Below are positions 1 to 11,296 of a stretch of 64,000 bases of DNA, one piece after another. Where the stretch lies: the NCBI RefSeq assembly GCF_028368935.1, contig NZ_JAQNDK010000001.1:1054001-1118000 (forward strand), given 5' to 3'. This DNA comes from Sorangium aterium (GTDB lineage Bacteria; Myxococcota_A; Polyangia; Polyangiales; Polyangiaceae). Every line of letters starts with the position of its first letter. Position 1 is the first letter of the stretch. A model generated the notes under the pieces. That model saw only the letters and a program-made list of their open reading frames with translations, had not been told where the DNA came from and ran no database searches. A program made the position numbers and the translations under genes.

Positions 1-104
1 GCGTGTGCCTTGGCCAGCTGCTCGCGCAGCTGCCGGAGCGCTGGGCCCTCCGGCTCGCGGGCGCGCTGAAGAAGCACGGCGTCACGCCGGTCCGGCCGCA
101 ATGA
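1..104 (+). CDS. C-terminal fragment of an upstream gene, probably a MoxR-type AAA ATPase
   Basis: Codons read from position 3 give an open frame of about 33 residues ending LKKHGVTPVRPQ at a TGA at 102-104. The stop overlaps the ATG of the next gene (ATGA), so the two are translationally coupled. The fragment has no diagnostic motif. The assignment rests on context only: genes for DUF2201-type metallopeptidase/VWA proteins usually follow a MoxR-like AAA+ ATPase gene. The start lies outside the window. Confidence 0.6.
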   Translation, partial: VCLGQLLAQLPERWALRLAGALKKHGVTPVRPQ

Positions 105-1345
105 GCGAGGCGGCGGGGCGCGGCGGGCGCGGCGAGGTGTCCGAGGACGCGCTCGCCGCGTGGCTCGACGCCTTCGTGCGCGATCCCGGCTTCCTGGAGA
201 AGTACCCCTGCTACGCGGCGATCCTCGCGCGGCTCGCGCCGGTCGCGGACCCCTCGGTCAAGCGCATGGCCGTCTCGCTGTTCGATGGCCGCTTCTTCCT
301 CCACGTCAACGTGGAGTCGTTCATGAACGAGCCCGTGTTCCTGCGGGGCGTGCTCCTCCACGAGGTGCACCACGTCGCGCTCGGGCACCTGTGCCACCCC
401 AAGTTCGCGGGCGCGGACGAGCCGGAGCTCATGGACCTCGCCCTGGAGATGTCGGCCAACGAGTACATCGAGGAGCCGCTCCCCGACCCGATCCGCTGGC
501 AGCCCTACGCCTCGATCGGCCTGCGCGGCGGCCAGAGCACGCTCGAGCGCTACGAGCTGCTCGTGAGCGCGGCGCGCGAGGGCAAGCTCCCGCAGCGCGG
601 CGGCGAGGCCGTCGACGATCACCGCGTGCTCCGGCGCCCCTCGCGGGAGCCGGGCGCTGTGGAGCAGACGCGGCAGCTCCTGCTGCGCGCCGCCGAGGAG
701 GCGGACGCGCTCGCGGAGGACGGCGATCCGGCGGACGTGCCCGGCCTGCTGCTCGCGGGCAAGACGCCGGGGCGGCTCATCGAGGAGCTGACGGACGCGC
801 TGGGCCCGCCCGCGCACCCGCTCGACTGGAAGACCGCGCTCAGGATGTTCGTGGCGAGGGAGCGCGCGCCGGTGCACACGTACGCGCGGCCGAACCGGCG
901 CTTCCCGGGCCGCGTCGGCGAGGTCCCCGGCAGGACGTACGCGCCCCGCGCGATCACGAAGCCGTCGGTGCTCGTCGCGATCGACACGTCGATGAGCATG
1001 CGGCGCGAGGAGCTCTCGGAGATCGCCCGGCAGCTGCAGGTGATGAGCGAGTCGGCGCGCATCACCGTGGTCGAGTGCGACGTGGAGATCGGGCGCGTGT
1101 ACGCGTTCGACGGGCGGCTCGACGAGGTCGGCGGCCGCGGCGGGACCGATCTGCGTCCGGTGTTCGCCCCGGAGTTCCTGGCGGCGCGGAAGGTCGCCGG
1201 CGTGATCTATTTCACGGACGGCGCGGGGCCCACGCCCCCGGCGCCGCCGCCGCTCCCGGTGCTCTGGATCCTGACGAAGCCGCAGGATTTCGCGTGCCCG
1301 TGGGGCGAGCGTGCGTGGCTTGCGAGGAAGCCTCGGCCAAGGTGA
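101..1345 (+). CDS. VWA-like / DUF2201 putative metallopeptidase protein
   Basis: A 414-residue cytoplasmic protein. The N-terminal half carries an HExxH-type zinc motif (LLHEVHHVALGH, H87-E88-x-H90-H91), as in the DUF2201 metallopeptidase-like domain. The C-terminal half is VWA-like, with a MIDAS-type segment VAIDTSMSM (D295) and a later VIYFTDGAG strand. Such proteins usually act with a MoxR-like AAA ATPase, which fits the coupled upstream fragment. The start at 101 is chosen because it overlaps the upstream stop by 4 nt; the open frame extends further 5' but that part lies inside the upstream gene. The cellular substrate is unknown. Peptidase activity is inferred from the motif only. Confidence 0.85.
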   Translation: MSEAAGRGGRGEVSEDALAAWLDAFVRDPGFLEKYPCYAAILARLAPVADPSVKRMAVSLFDGRFFLHVNVESFMNEPVFLRGVLLHEVHHVALGHLCHPKFAGADEPELMDLALEMSANEYIEEPLPDPIRWQPYASIGLRGGQSTLERYELLVSAAREGKLPQRGGEAVDDHRVLRRPSREPGAVEQTRQLLLRAAEEADALAEDGDPADVPGLLLAGKTPGRLIEELTDALGPPAHPLDWKTALRMFVARERAPVHTYARPNRRFPGRVGEVPGRTYAPRAITKPSVLVAIDTSMSMRREELSEIARQLQVMSESARITVVECDVEIGRVYAFDGRLDEVGGRGGTDLRPVFAPEFLAARKVAGVIYFTDGAGPTPPAPPPLPVLWILTKPQDFACPWGERAWLARKPRPR

Positions 1346-1419
1346 TGTGAAGGCGGCGCGCGAGGGCGCGAAGGCGCCCGCGCGGCGTGGGCTCGCCGCG
1401 CGGGCTCGGACTCGGGGCC

Positions 1420-4200
<2,781 letters not shown>

Positions 4201-4379
4201 GGGCACCTCGAAGGCGGGAGATGAGCGACATTTTATGATCCATCGAAAGGCGCCCACGGAGCAAGGGACAGACGAATGGAATCAACCCACGTTGTTTGGC
4301 AAGACACTTTGCGGAGTGCCTCGGCGGCGGGAGCGCTCCACAACACACCACAGGTCTCCCACGGTGGGGCCCCGCCCCA

Positions 4380-4393
4380 CAACAACGTTGTTG
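4380..4393. promoter_or_regulatory. 14-bp perfect palindrome upstream of the cytochrome gene
   Basis: CAACAACGTTGTTG is a perfect palindrome in the 403-bp gap (4201-4603) between two minus-strand genes, about 180 bp upstream of the cytochrome lipoprotein start. Flanking CCCACGG (left) and CCGTGGG (right) arms could form a larger stem around it. This is an operator candidate, but the binding protein is unknown. Confidence 0.35.
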
Positions 4394-4439
4394 CCGTGGG
4401 GGAGTCTCGTCGTTGATCACGAGATGAATGCCCGCGTAC

Positions 4440-4508
4440 AAAAAAAAACGCAGCCCGTCGGCTCCTCGCCGGCGGCGCTCCCGAGGCAGAGGGCGTCCTC
4501 GGGAGCGC
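4440..4508 (-). terminator. Probable intrinsic terminator of the NCS1 permease transcript
   Basis: Read on the minus strand after the permease stop: a perfect 12-bp stem (GCGCTCCCGAGG and its complement, 4475-4508, 10-nt loop), then a second imperfect stem around 4455-4475, then nine consecutive T (4440-4448 as A on the plus strand). Homopolymer T runs are rare in this GC-rich DNA, so the arrangement is meaningful. Confidence 0.6.
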
Positions 4509-4603
4509 GCTCCGCGGGAAAGACGCGGCGTTCGCGGCTGACCGCGCTGATGCTGAGTTGAATGGGCGGCGGGGTCGCGCGCCTCGCCGCGAGGCGATGA
4601 AGA

Positions 4604-6145
4604 TCAGGCCGCGGCGAGCTTGGCCGGGCGGCGAATCAGCGAGAGGGCGACGTAGACGACGAACGAGATGGCGAAGCCCGAGAACCAGGCGTAGCTATAG
4701 AGATCCATCCATGCGCTGGAGACCGTCGCGACCTTGATGGTGCCGAAGAAGCCAGGCAAGTTGGGCAGGATGCCGAGGACGAGGGCGACGATCGCGATGG
4801 GGTTCCACCCGCCCGCGTACCAGTAGATCCCCCCCCGCTTGTAGAGCTGGGCGAGATCGAGGTTGGTCCTGCGGACGACGTAGTACTCCGCGATCAGGAT
4901 CGCGCCGAGGGGCCCGAGCAGCGCGGAGTAGCCGACGAGCCATGTGAAGATATAACCCGTCGGGTCGCTGACGAGCCGCCACGGCTGCATCAGGATCCCG
5001 ATGATGCCTGTGATGAGGCCGCCGGTGCGGAAGGAGATCCGCGACGGCCAGAGGTTCGAGAAATCGTTGGCCGGGCTCACCACGTTCGCGGCGATGTTGG
5101 TCGCCAGGTTGGCGATGCAGAGGGCCGCGAGCGAGATGATCAAGACGACCGGGTTCTCGAAGCGGGTGATGACGACGACCGGATCCCAGAGGGTCTCGCC
5201 GTAGATGACGACCGTGGCGGAGGTGACGGCGACGCCGATGAACGAGAAGAACGCCATCGTGGGCGGCAGGCCGATCGCCTGCCCGATGACCTGATCGCGC
5301 TGCGAATGCGCGTAGCGAGTGAAGTCCGGGATGTTGAGGGCCAGGGTGGCCCAGAAGCCGACCATCGCCGTGAGCGCCGGGAAGAAGAAGACCCAGAACT
5401 GACCTTCCTTGGGCTGCCCCACCCCGAAGGACGAGGGCTTCTCGAGCATCGGGCCGAACCCGCCGGCGCGGCTATAGGCCCAGAGGAGCAGCGCCATGCC
5501 GAGGCCGATCAGGAGAGGCGCCTTGACGTTCAGCAGGATCCGGATCGACTCGATGCCCATGCGAATGATCCAGATGTTGATGCCCCAGAAGAACAGGAAG
5601 CAGACGAGCTGCGGGACGTTGATCCCCAGCGGCGTCGGCGGCATCTGCTCTATCGACGGGACGAAGACGGCCACGATCTTGTAGATGGCCCACCCGCCGA
5701 GCCACGTCCCGATCCCGAACCAGCCGCAGGCCACGAGGGCGCGCAGCACCGCGGGCACGTTCGCGCCTCGGACGCCGAACGCGCTCCGGCAATAGACGGG
5801 GAAAGGGATACCGTACTTCGTGCCCGCGTGCGCGTTGAGGATCATGGGCACGAGCACGATGACGTTGCCGAGGAGGATCGTGAGGACGGCCTGCCCCCAG
5901 CTCATCCCCTCGGAGATCAGCCCCGAGGCGAGCATGTACGTCGGCGTGCAGGCGCACATGGAGACCCAGAGCGCAGCGATGTCCTTCATCCCCCATTTGC
6001 GCTGGTCCGAGCGCACGGGCGCGATGTCTTCGTTGATGTAGCGCGAGTCGATGTCCCCTCCTAACCCCTGAAAGCCCTCGCCGGCTTTCGCACCGTGAGC
6101 AGCCGAATGCACGTCGGGTTGATCAGTCGTTTGCGTGTGCGCCAT
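4604..6145 (-). CDS. NCS1-family nucleobase/hydantoin-type permease
   Basis: A 513-residue inner-membrane transporter of the usual NCS1 length, with about 12 hydrophobic segments starting near residue 60. Family features are visible: the N-terminal IAPVRSDQRKWGMKDIAALW block, KYGIPFPVYCRSAFGVRGANVPAVLRALVACGW-type helices (two adjacent family blocks) and NIPDFTRYA in the middle. Family members import cytosine, uracil, allantoin, hydantoins or thiamine-like compounds with Na+ or H+; the substrate cannot be told from sequence. The ATG at 6145 begins MAHTQTTDQ. The open frame reaches 22 codons further but lacks a ribosome site there. It lies 80 bp downstream of the PAS-STAS gene on the same strand and may be cotranscribed with it. 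Confidence 0.9.
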   Translation of the reverse strand: MAHTQTTDQPDVHSAAHGAKAGEGFQGLGGDIDSRYINEDIAPVRSDQRKWGMKDIAALWVSMCACTPTYMLASGLISEGMSWGQAVLTILLGNVIVLVPMILNAHAGTKYGIPFPVYCRSAFGVRGANVPAVLRALVACGWFGIGTWLGGWAIYKIVAVFVPSIEQMPPTPLGINVPQLVCFLFFWGINIWIIRMGIESIRILLNVKAPLLIGLGMALLLWAYSRAGGFGPMLEKPSSFGVGQPKEGQFWVFFFPALTAMVGFWATLALNIPDFTRYAHSQRDQVIGQAIGLPPTMAFFSFIGVAVTSATVVIYGETLWDPVVVITRFENPVVLIISLAALCIANLATNIAANVVSPANDFSNLWPSRISFRTGGLITGIIGILMQPWRLVSDPTGYIFTWLVGYSALLGPLGAILIAEYYVVRRTNLDLAQLYKRGGIYWYAGGWNPIAIVALVLGILPNLPGFFGTIKVATVSSAWMDLYSYAWFSGFAISFVVYVALSLIRRPAKLAAA

Positions 6146-6225
6146 CGTCGATGAGGCTACACGATCGGACGTGAGACTGGATAGTGGGCAGGCGCGCCCT
6201 CTCCGGCGCACGCCGAGGCTCGGAG

Positions 6226-7185
6226 CTAGCTGCCCTGGAGGGCCGGAGGTCGAGAGGCGGTGAGCCCGCGCCGCAGGGCGAACGCGATACCCTCTTTCAG
6301 GGTCCGAAGCGTCACGACGCCGCCCACGCCGACGCCCTGCGCGACCAGCGTCTGCGCGATCCGCGGCTGGATGCCGGTGAGCACCACCTGGGAGCCGAGG
6401 AGGTTCACGGCCTTGGCCAGCCGGATGAGCGAGTCGGCCACCTGGGAGTCGATGACCCCCACGCCGGTGATGTCGAGGACCACCGTCCTGGCGCTGTGCG
6501 TGACGACCCCGTTGAGCACGGTCTCGAGCGTCGCCGCGGCGCGGTCGCTGTCGAGGAAGCCGATCAGCGGCACCGCGATGACCTGATCCGCCACCGGCAT
6601 CAGCGGGGTCGACAGCTCGCGGACCATCTGCTCGAGCCGCTTCGTCTTGTCCGCCACGCGCGCCTCGAGCTCGGCGTTGAGGCGCCTCACCTCGTCCTCC
6701 GCGTGCCGTCGCTCGGTGACGTCGACGCCGATCGCCTGGAACTCGGCGAGCGGCCCCCCCTCGCCGAGCGGGGCGCGGTTGGTCCAGTGCAACCAGCGGA
6801 TCGAGCCGTTCGGGAGGATGACGCGGTGCTCGGTGTGGACGATCGGGTTCTCGGGGCCGAGCTTCGCGAACTGCCGAGCGAGGTGCGGCCCGTCCTCGTC
6901 GGGGACCATCGGCATGAAGCGGTGGCCGACCAGCTCCTCCCGCGTCTTCTCGAAGTACCGGCAGTAGATGTCGTTGACGAAGGTCAGCGTGCCATCCATC
7001 CGAAAGCGGCAGATGAGCTCCGTCTGGTCCTCGACGATGCCCCGGTAACGCGCCTCGCTCTCCCGCAGCGCGTCCTCGACGCGCTGCTTCTCGGCGAGCT
7101 CCCGCTCGAGCTCGGCGTTGCGCCAGCGGAGCATCTCCAGTTCCGCTCGCATCGTAGCGACAACATCCGCTTCGCCGTCGTTCAT
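6226..7185 (-). CDS. PAS-STAS regulatory protein (RsbR-like)
   Basis: A 319-residue cytoplasmic signalling protein. An N-terminal coiled coil (residues about 10-45, Glu/Arg-rich) leads into a PAS domain (about 45-165, ending DVTERRHAEDEV), a second short coiled coil, and a C-terminal STAS domain (about 195-305). The linker RELSTPLMPV and the strand LDITGVGVIDSQVAD are typical of RsbR-type stressosome proteins, where Thr/Ser residues in this region are phosphorylated. No RsbS or RsbT kinase gene is nearby. A second protein of the same build lies at 51870-53096. What its PAS domain senses is unknown. Confidence 0.85.
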   Translation of the reverse strand: MNDGEADVVATMRAELEMLRWRNAELERELAEKQRVEDALRESEARYRGIVEDQTELICRFRMDGTLTFVNDIYCRYFEKTREELVGHRFMPMVPDEDGPHLARQFAKLGPENPIVHTEHRVILPNGSIRWLHWTNRAPLGEGGPLAEFQAIGVDVTERRHAEDEVRRLNAELEARVADKTKRLEQMVRELSTPLMPVADQVIAVPLIGFLDSDRAAATLETVLNGVVTHSARTVVLDITGVGVIDSQVADSLIRLAKAVNLLGSQVVLTGIQPRIAQTLVAQGVGVGGVVTLRTLKEGIAFALRRGLTASRPPALQGS

Positions 7186-7468
7186 GATCCGGTGATTCCT
7201 TGGCGCGCCGTGTGGACAGTTACGTCCGTCCTAGCTATCTTACCAGAGGACGATAGCGCCGGGTCAACTTCGAGCGTGCCGGAGGCGCGTGCAGCGCATC
7301 CCACAGCGCATGCGTTGTCATTCCATCGACGCACCGGAGCGCACCAGAGCAGGCCTGCACGAGCATCCGTCTCTTCGTCTCATCAAGAGAGCATGTCAGG
7401 CGCATCGCGCGCGGATCTGCTCCAGCTCCGCTGCTGACGGGCGTCGACGCGAGAGGGCCGGCCGCCCG

Positions 7469-7960
7469 CTACTGTGCCCGCCGGAGCGTGGCGACGCCCT
7501 TCCAGGGCGGCGTCTGTGCGTGAACGATGAGCTCTTCCTGGCCCGAGAACTCGCACAGCGCCTCGTAGGCGACCCCCGCCTCGTCATAGGAGACGATCTT
7601 GAACCGATCCCACGCGGGGTCGCGGATCTCGTAGGCGCGGTCCACGTGGAGGCCGGGTGAGTCGGCGAGGATGCGCTTCCCATCGAAGCGGACGACCAAG
7701 TGCGCGTACTGGAACTCGAGCATCGACGCGAGCATCGGCTCGAGCGGGACCTCGGGCTCGAACCGGACGAGCCTGAAGCTGCCGCGCAAGCGCGCGTCGA
7801 TCGACGAGATCGCGGCGCCTGCGTCGGGCCCCCGGGAAGCGCTCGAGCCGCAGCCTGCCGCCTGCGCGGCGAGGACGGCGGCGCAGGCGGCGAAGAGGAA
7901 GCGGGGTGCGCGGGGCGCGCGGGACGGACGCAGGGAGAGACGGCTCGCCGGGGGCGACAT
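7469..7960 (-). CDS. Hypothetical lipoprotein
   Basis: 163 residues starting MSPPASRLSLRPS, with an Arg-rich n-region, a hydrophobic stretch (FLFAACAAVLAAQAAGC) and a lipobox ending in Cys. The mature part has a beta-rich composition (FRLVRFEPEVPLEPML, HLVVRFDGKRILAD) and no recognisable catalytic motif. I do not recognise the family. The start could be 12 codons earlier (7996), but 7960 gives the better signal peptide. A surface or periplasmic role is inferred from the lipobox alone. Confidence 0.65.
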   Translation of the reverse strand: MSPPASRLSLRPSRAPRAPRFLFAACAAVLAAQAAGCGSSASRGPDAGAAISSIDARLRGSFRLVRFEPEVPLEPMLASMLEFQYAHLVVRFDGKRILADSPGLHVDRAYEIRDPAWDRFKIVSYDEAGVAYEALCEFSGQEELIVHAQTPPWKGVATLRRAQ

Positions 7961-8111
7961 GGGGCGGAGCTTAGGGCGAGCGGACGGACAGCGCAAAGCG
8001 GCACGGGAGCGTGCGGCCGTAGACGAGAGAGCGAAACACCTTCCTGCCGCGCCCGCTTCCGCTCACGCTTCCACCTCGAGCGCCGCGGTCGCGCTCGCGG
8101 GAGGGGGGAGC

Positions 8112-8906
8112 ATGACAGACGTCCTGAGAGGCACCGATTTCGTCGCAGGCCTTCCAGAGCACGCGTGCGCGGCGCGCGAGGAGGCCATCCTGGAAGCGGT
8201 GCAGGCCGGCTACCTGGCGCCGATCTCGTGGGTCCCTGTGTACAGCCAGCTCGACGATCGCCGCGCGACGTTCCTCGTGAGCGCCGACGCGCTCCGCATC
8301 GGCGACGCGGAGGACTCCGTCCGCGTGAATGCCTCCGCGCGGACGACCCAGCGAATCGCGGATCTGCTCGAGTGCGCGTTGCTGACGACGCACCTCTGCG
8401 ACCTCGTGTGGGAGCAGGCCAGCGTGCGGATCCCGCCGTGCATCGGCGCCCCGGATGCCACGATGGCCAGCACCTCCCGCATGCTGGAGCATCACCGCCG
8501 CGTCGAGGAGCACGTCGCGGGGCGCACCGGGCTCATCGAGAACGTGGGCAAGCACTGGGTACTCACCAACCGCCTCGCGGATCGCCCCGACCGGGCCGCC
8601 AACTACGGCTGGTTCGACCCGGGCGCGGCCCACAGGTACGGCCAGCACACCCTGTGGCAACCCCTCGGGCTCGCGCACGATCCGGATCACGTGGACTACT
8701 CGCAGGTCGTCCGCCTCGTGCGGCGACGGTGCACGGTCGACGACACGGAGCGCGACCTCCTCGAGGTGATGACCGATCCGGCGCTCGCCGGACTGCTCTC
8801 GTCCGAGGGCCCCCTGCATGTCTTCCGGCTGCCCGGGGTGCCCGAAGAGGCGAGGGTCGCCGCGCGCCCGAAAGACAGGGCTGACCCCGCGCCCGAAGAC
8901 ACATGA
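8112..8906 (+). CDS. Conserved-looking protein of unknown function
   Basis: 264 residues. The ATG at 8112 follows a G-rich ribosome site (GGGGGGAGC). No signal peptide or membrane segment is seen. The N-terminal part has WVPVYSQLDDRRATFLVSADALRIG. The C-terminal part has a His/Asp/Tyr-rich core (ENVGKHWVLTNRL, ANYGWFDPGA, GLAHDPDHVDYSQVVRLV), which could be a metal or catalytic site but matches no family I can name. It is transcribed divergently from the lipoprotein gene at 7469-7960. The longer open frame upstream of 8112 reads through that gene's promoter and is rejected. Confidence 0.75.
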   Translation: MTDVLRGTDFVAGLPEHACAAREEAILEAVQAGYLAPISWVPVYSQLDDRRATFLVSADALRIGDAEDSVRVNASARTTQRIADLLECALLTTHLCDLVWEQASVRIPPCIGAPDATMASTSRMLEHHRRVEEHVAGRTGLIENVGKHWVLTNRLADRPDRAANYGWFDPGAAHRYGQHTLWQPLGLAHDPDHVDYSQVVRLVRRRCTVDDTERDLLEVMTDPALAGLLSSEGPLHVFRLPGVPEEARVAARPKDRADPAPEDT

Positions 8907-8952
8907 TGCCGCGCGCCGGATCGGCGTGCGCGCGGTCCTCAGGCCGCGTCGC

Positions 8953-9936
8953 TCACTGGTTCACGAGCTGCATGCCCGGCTCCGGGTAGCGGAGGCCGAC
9001 GGCCGCGCCCTTCGGCACCACCGCGTCGAGGCGCCGCAGATCGCCCTCGGTGAGCTCGAGCGCCTCCGCGGCGACGTTCTCCTCGAGGTAGGTGCGACGC
9101 TTCGTGCCGGGGATCGGGACGATGAAGTCCCCCTGCGCGAGCACCCAGGCGAGCGCGAGCTGCGACGCCTTCACGCCCTTCTCCCGCGCGATGCCCTCGA
9201 CCTTCGCGACGAGATCCAGGTTCCGCTGGAAGTTCTCGCCCTGGAACCGCGGCGAGATGCGGCGGTAGTCGTCCGGCGCGAGATCCTCGAAGCGCCGGAT
9301 CTGCCCCGTGAGGAAGCCGCGGCCGAGGGGGCTGTACGCGAGGAAGCCAATGCCTAGCTCGCGGCACGTGGCGAGCACGTCGTCCTCGGGATCGCGCGTC
9401 CAGAGCGAGTACTCCGTCTGCACCGACGCGAGCGGGTGCACGGCGTGGGCGCGCCGGAGCGTCGACGAGCTCGCCTCCGAGAGGCCGATTGCACGCACCT
9501 TGCCGGCCTTCACGAGGTCCGCCATCGCGCCGACGCTGTCCTCGATAGGCGTCTTCGGATCCACGCGGTGCAGCTGGTAGAGATCGATCACATCGACGCG
9601 CAGGCGCCGCAGGCTCGCGTCGCACGCCGAGCGGATGTACGCCGGCGCGCCGTTGATGCCGCGGACCGTGACGTCGTTCGGGTCGCGGACGATGCCGCAC
9701 TTGGTCGCGAGGACGACGCGATCGCGCCGGCCCGCGATGGCCCGGCCGACGAGCTCCTCGTTCGTGAAGGGACCATACATGTCCGCGGTGTCGAGCAGCG
9801 TGACGCCGAGCTCGATGGCGCGGTGGATCGTGGCGATCGACTCGGCCTCGTCGCGCTCGCCGTAGAAATCGCTCATGCCCATGCAGCCGAGGCCGAGGGC
9901 GGAGACCTGCAGAGTTCCGAGCTTGCGAGTGTGCAT
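8953..9936 (-). CDS. Aldo/keto reductase
   Basis: 327 residues, a full-length NADPH-dependent oxidoreductase with a TIM-barrel fold. The catalytic tetrad is visible: D49 (LLDTADMYG), Y54, K79 (VVLATKCG) and H123 (LYQLHRVDP). The [12 protein letters not shown] start and [11 protein letters not shown] block match the AKR13-like group acting on aldehydes and ketones. The ATG at 9936 has an AAGGAG site 8 nt upstream, so the ATG 7 codons earlier is rejected. Its upstream region holds the 42-bp palindrome array at 10042-10216, which may control it. It is on the same strand as, and downstream of, the sigma-DoxX-YCII genes. Confidence 0.93.
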   Translation of the reverse strand: MHTRKLGTLQVSALGLGCMGMSDFYGERDEAESIATIHRAIELGVTLLDTADMYGPFTNEELVGRAIAGRRDRVVLATKCGIVRDPNDVTVRGINGAPAYIRSACDASLRRLRVDVIDLYQLHRVDPKTPIEDSVGAMADLVKAGKVRAIGLSEASSSTLRRAHAVHPLASVQTEYSLWTRDPEDDVLATCRELGIGFLAYSPLGRGFLTGQIRRFEDLAPDDYRRISPRFQGENFQRNLDLVAKVEGIAREKGVKASQLALAWVLAQGDFIVPIPGTKRRTYLEENVAAEALELTEGDLRRLDAVVPKGAAVGLRYPEPGMQLVNQ

Positions 9937-10041
9937 GGTTGGGCTCCTTGGCGCCACGGAGAGGCCGCGGCGGCGGACGCCAACGTAAAAGTTAGCGCAC
10001 GCACTAAGTCAAGGGCGGTTCGACCTCTCGAGCGACCGGTT

Positions 10042-10216
10042 GGAGGGTGCTGGCACCCTCCCAGGAGAGATGAAACTCTGGCCGGAGGCTGTCGACACCT
10101 TCCCGGGAAAGACGAAACTCTGGCCGGAAGCTGTCGGCACCTTCCCGGGAAAGATGAAGCTCTGGCCGGAGGCTGTCGACACCCTCCCGGGAGAGATGAA
10201 ACTCAAACCGGAGGCT
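10042..10216. repeat. Four 20-bp palindromes at exact 42-bp spacing (operator-like array)
   Basis: Near-perfect 20-bp palindromes start at 10042, 10084, 10126 and 10168. A degenerate left half follows at 10210. The half-site is GGAGGCTGTC or a close variant. Copy 1 is a perfect 9-bp inverted repeat (GGAGGGTGC) around TG. The 22-bp spacers are also conserved and contain CCCGGGA-type centres and GAAACTCTGGCC. 42 bp equals four helical turns, so all sites face the same side of the helix. The array lies 105-280 bp upstream of the aldo/keto reductase start, in the 340-bp gap 9937-10276. Confidence 0.85.
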
Positions 10217-10276
10217 TCAAACAGCCGTCACGCTGTACAATTCAGACGACAGCGCAACGGCGCACGGCTGGCGCGC

Positions 10277-10630
10277 TCAGGAGGGCGGAGGCCCGTCCAT
10301 CAGCGGCAGCACCTCGCAGTAGCCCTCCCCCGCGACATGGAGGAAGCGCTTCGCCCCCGCGATCGCCTCCTCCTTCGAGGCCGCCCGGATCAGCGCGTAG
10401 CCGACCATCGGATCCTTCATGTCCGGGAGCGCCCCGTCGCTCACGGTGAGCTCGGCGCCTGCTCTCCGGACGCGCGCGCCCATCGCGGTGGGGAGGAGCG
10501 CGTCGGTGCCGAGGAGCACGCCCTCCCGCGTCATCTCCTCGACGAGCTTCCCCATCTGCGCCATGTGCTCCGGATCGGGTGCGCAGAGCTCCTGGCTTTT
10601 GTCAGGTCGATACAGCATCAAGAATCGCAT
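10277..10630 (-). CDS. YCII/DGPF-domain protein
   Basis: 117 residues, the usual length for a single YCII-related (DGPF) domain: MRFLMLYRPDKSQE start, GALPDMKDPMVGYALIRAASKEEAIAGAKRF core and a PLMDGPPPS end. These small dimeric ferredoxin-fold proteins have no settled biochemical role but are very often encoded beside ECF sigma factors, as here (sigma gene at 11297-12289). The three genes, sigma, DoxX and YCII, run on one strand with gaps of about 100-135 bp and probably form one regulon unit. Confidence 0.9.
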   Translation of the reverse strand: MRFLMLYRPDKSQELCAPDPEHMAQMGKLVEEMTREGVLLGTDALLPTAMGARVRRAGAELTVSDGALPDMKDPMVGYALIRAASKEEAIAGAKRFLHVAGEGYCEVLPLMDGPPPS

Positions 10631-10733
10631 CGTCGTCTCTCCTTGGGTGCTCGCCCGGCACGGCGGGCGTTCCTCGATCGGACCGCGCGAGCCGCTCCGA
10701 CTCCTCGATCGCGCGGCGGTTTCTCGACCCCAG

Positions 10734-11162
10734 CTACTTCCGGAGCGGAAACAGCGCGCGCAGCCGCTCGTCGCGCAGGAGCAGCCCGCCCCAGATCATC
10801 GCGGCGACGTACACAGGGAACAGGACGTGGCTGAACAGCGGGTTGTCGACGCGCACATGCGTGGCGATGGCGCCGCCCAGGAAGCCCGTCAGCAGGACCG
10901 CGCCGAGCACGGAGGTGCGCGGGATCACGTACGTGACGACGCTCGCCAGCAGGACGAGCCCGATGCCGCGGACGGAGCTCACGGGATATCCGAGCTGCTC
11001 GGACCCCTCCAGCACCTGGGGCACCATCATCAGCTTCCCGATGCTGTCGAAGAGCAGGAACGCCACCGAGAGGCCGCTAAGGACACGCCCGGCCCAGACC
11101 TTCTTGTTCGACACCACCACCGGCTCCACGTGCTTCTCCGACATCAAGGCGCTCATCTCCAT
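10734..11162 (-). CDS. DoxX-like small membrane protein
   Basis: 142 residues with four hydrophobic segments (WAGRVLSGLSVAFLLFDSIG, GIGLVLLASVVTYVI, VLGAVLLTGFLGGAIATHV, FPVYVAAMIWGGLLL), the topology of DoxX-like proteins. The motif FDSIGKLMMVPQV and the late HVRVDNPLFSHVLFPVY segment fit the family. The ATG at 11162 is preceded by GGAGGAGACG, so an earlier in-frame ATG at 11213 is rejected. It sits between an ECF sigma gene and a YCII gene on the same strand and is likely part of the sigma factor's output. Confidence 0.88.
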   Translation of the reverse strand: MEMSALMSEKHVEPVVVSNKKVWAGRVLSGLSVAFLLFDSIGKLMMVPQVLEGSEQLGYPVSSVRGIGLVLLASVVTYVIPRTSVLGAVLLTGFLGGAIATHVRVDNPLFSHVLFPVYVAAMIWGGLLLRDERLRALFPLRK

Positions 11163-11296
11163 CGTCTCCTCCGGGTCGTTCTGGACAGATCGGTCCGCCC
11201 ACCCCGGGGTCACGGTGGCGCGGCGCGGCCGATTCGATCCCTAGGACCGCGCGACGGCGCCCGATTCATCGGTCGTCCGAAAGATTTTTTTCGGAG

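Noticed and set aside
4290-4315. Sigma-54 promoter (TTGGCA...TTTGC)
   Set aside because: The GG-to-GC spacing is 11 instead of the required 10 nt and the -24 element is imperfect.
10042-10216. CRISPR-like array
   Set aside because: Spacers between the palindromes are nearly identical to each other, not unique, and no cas genes are near. It is a tandem operator-like repeat.
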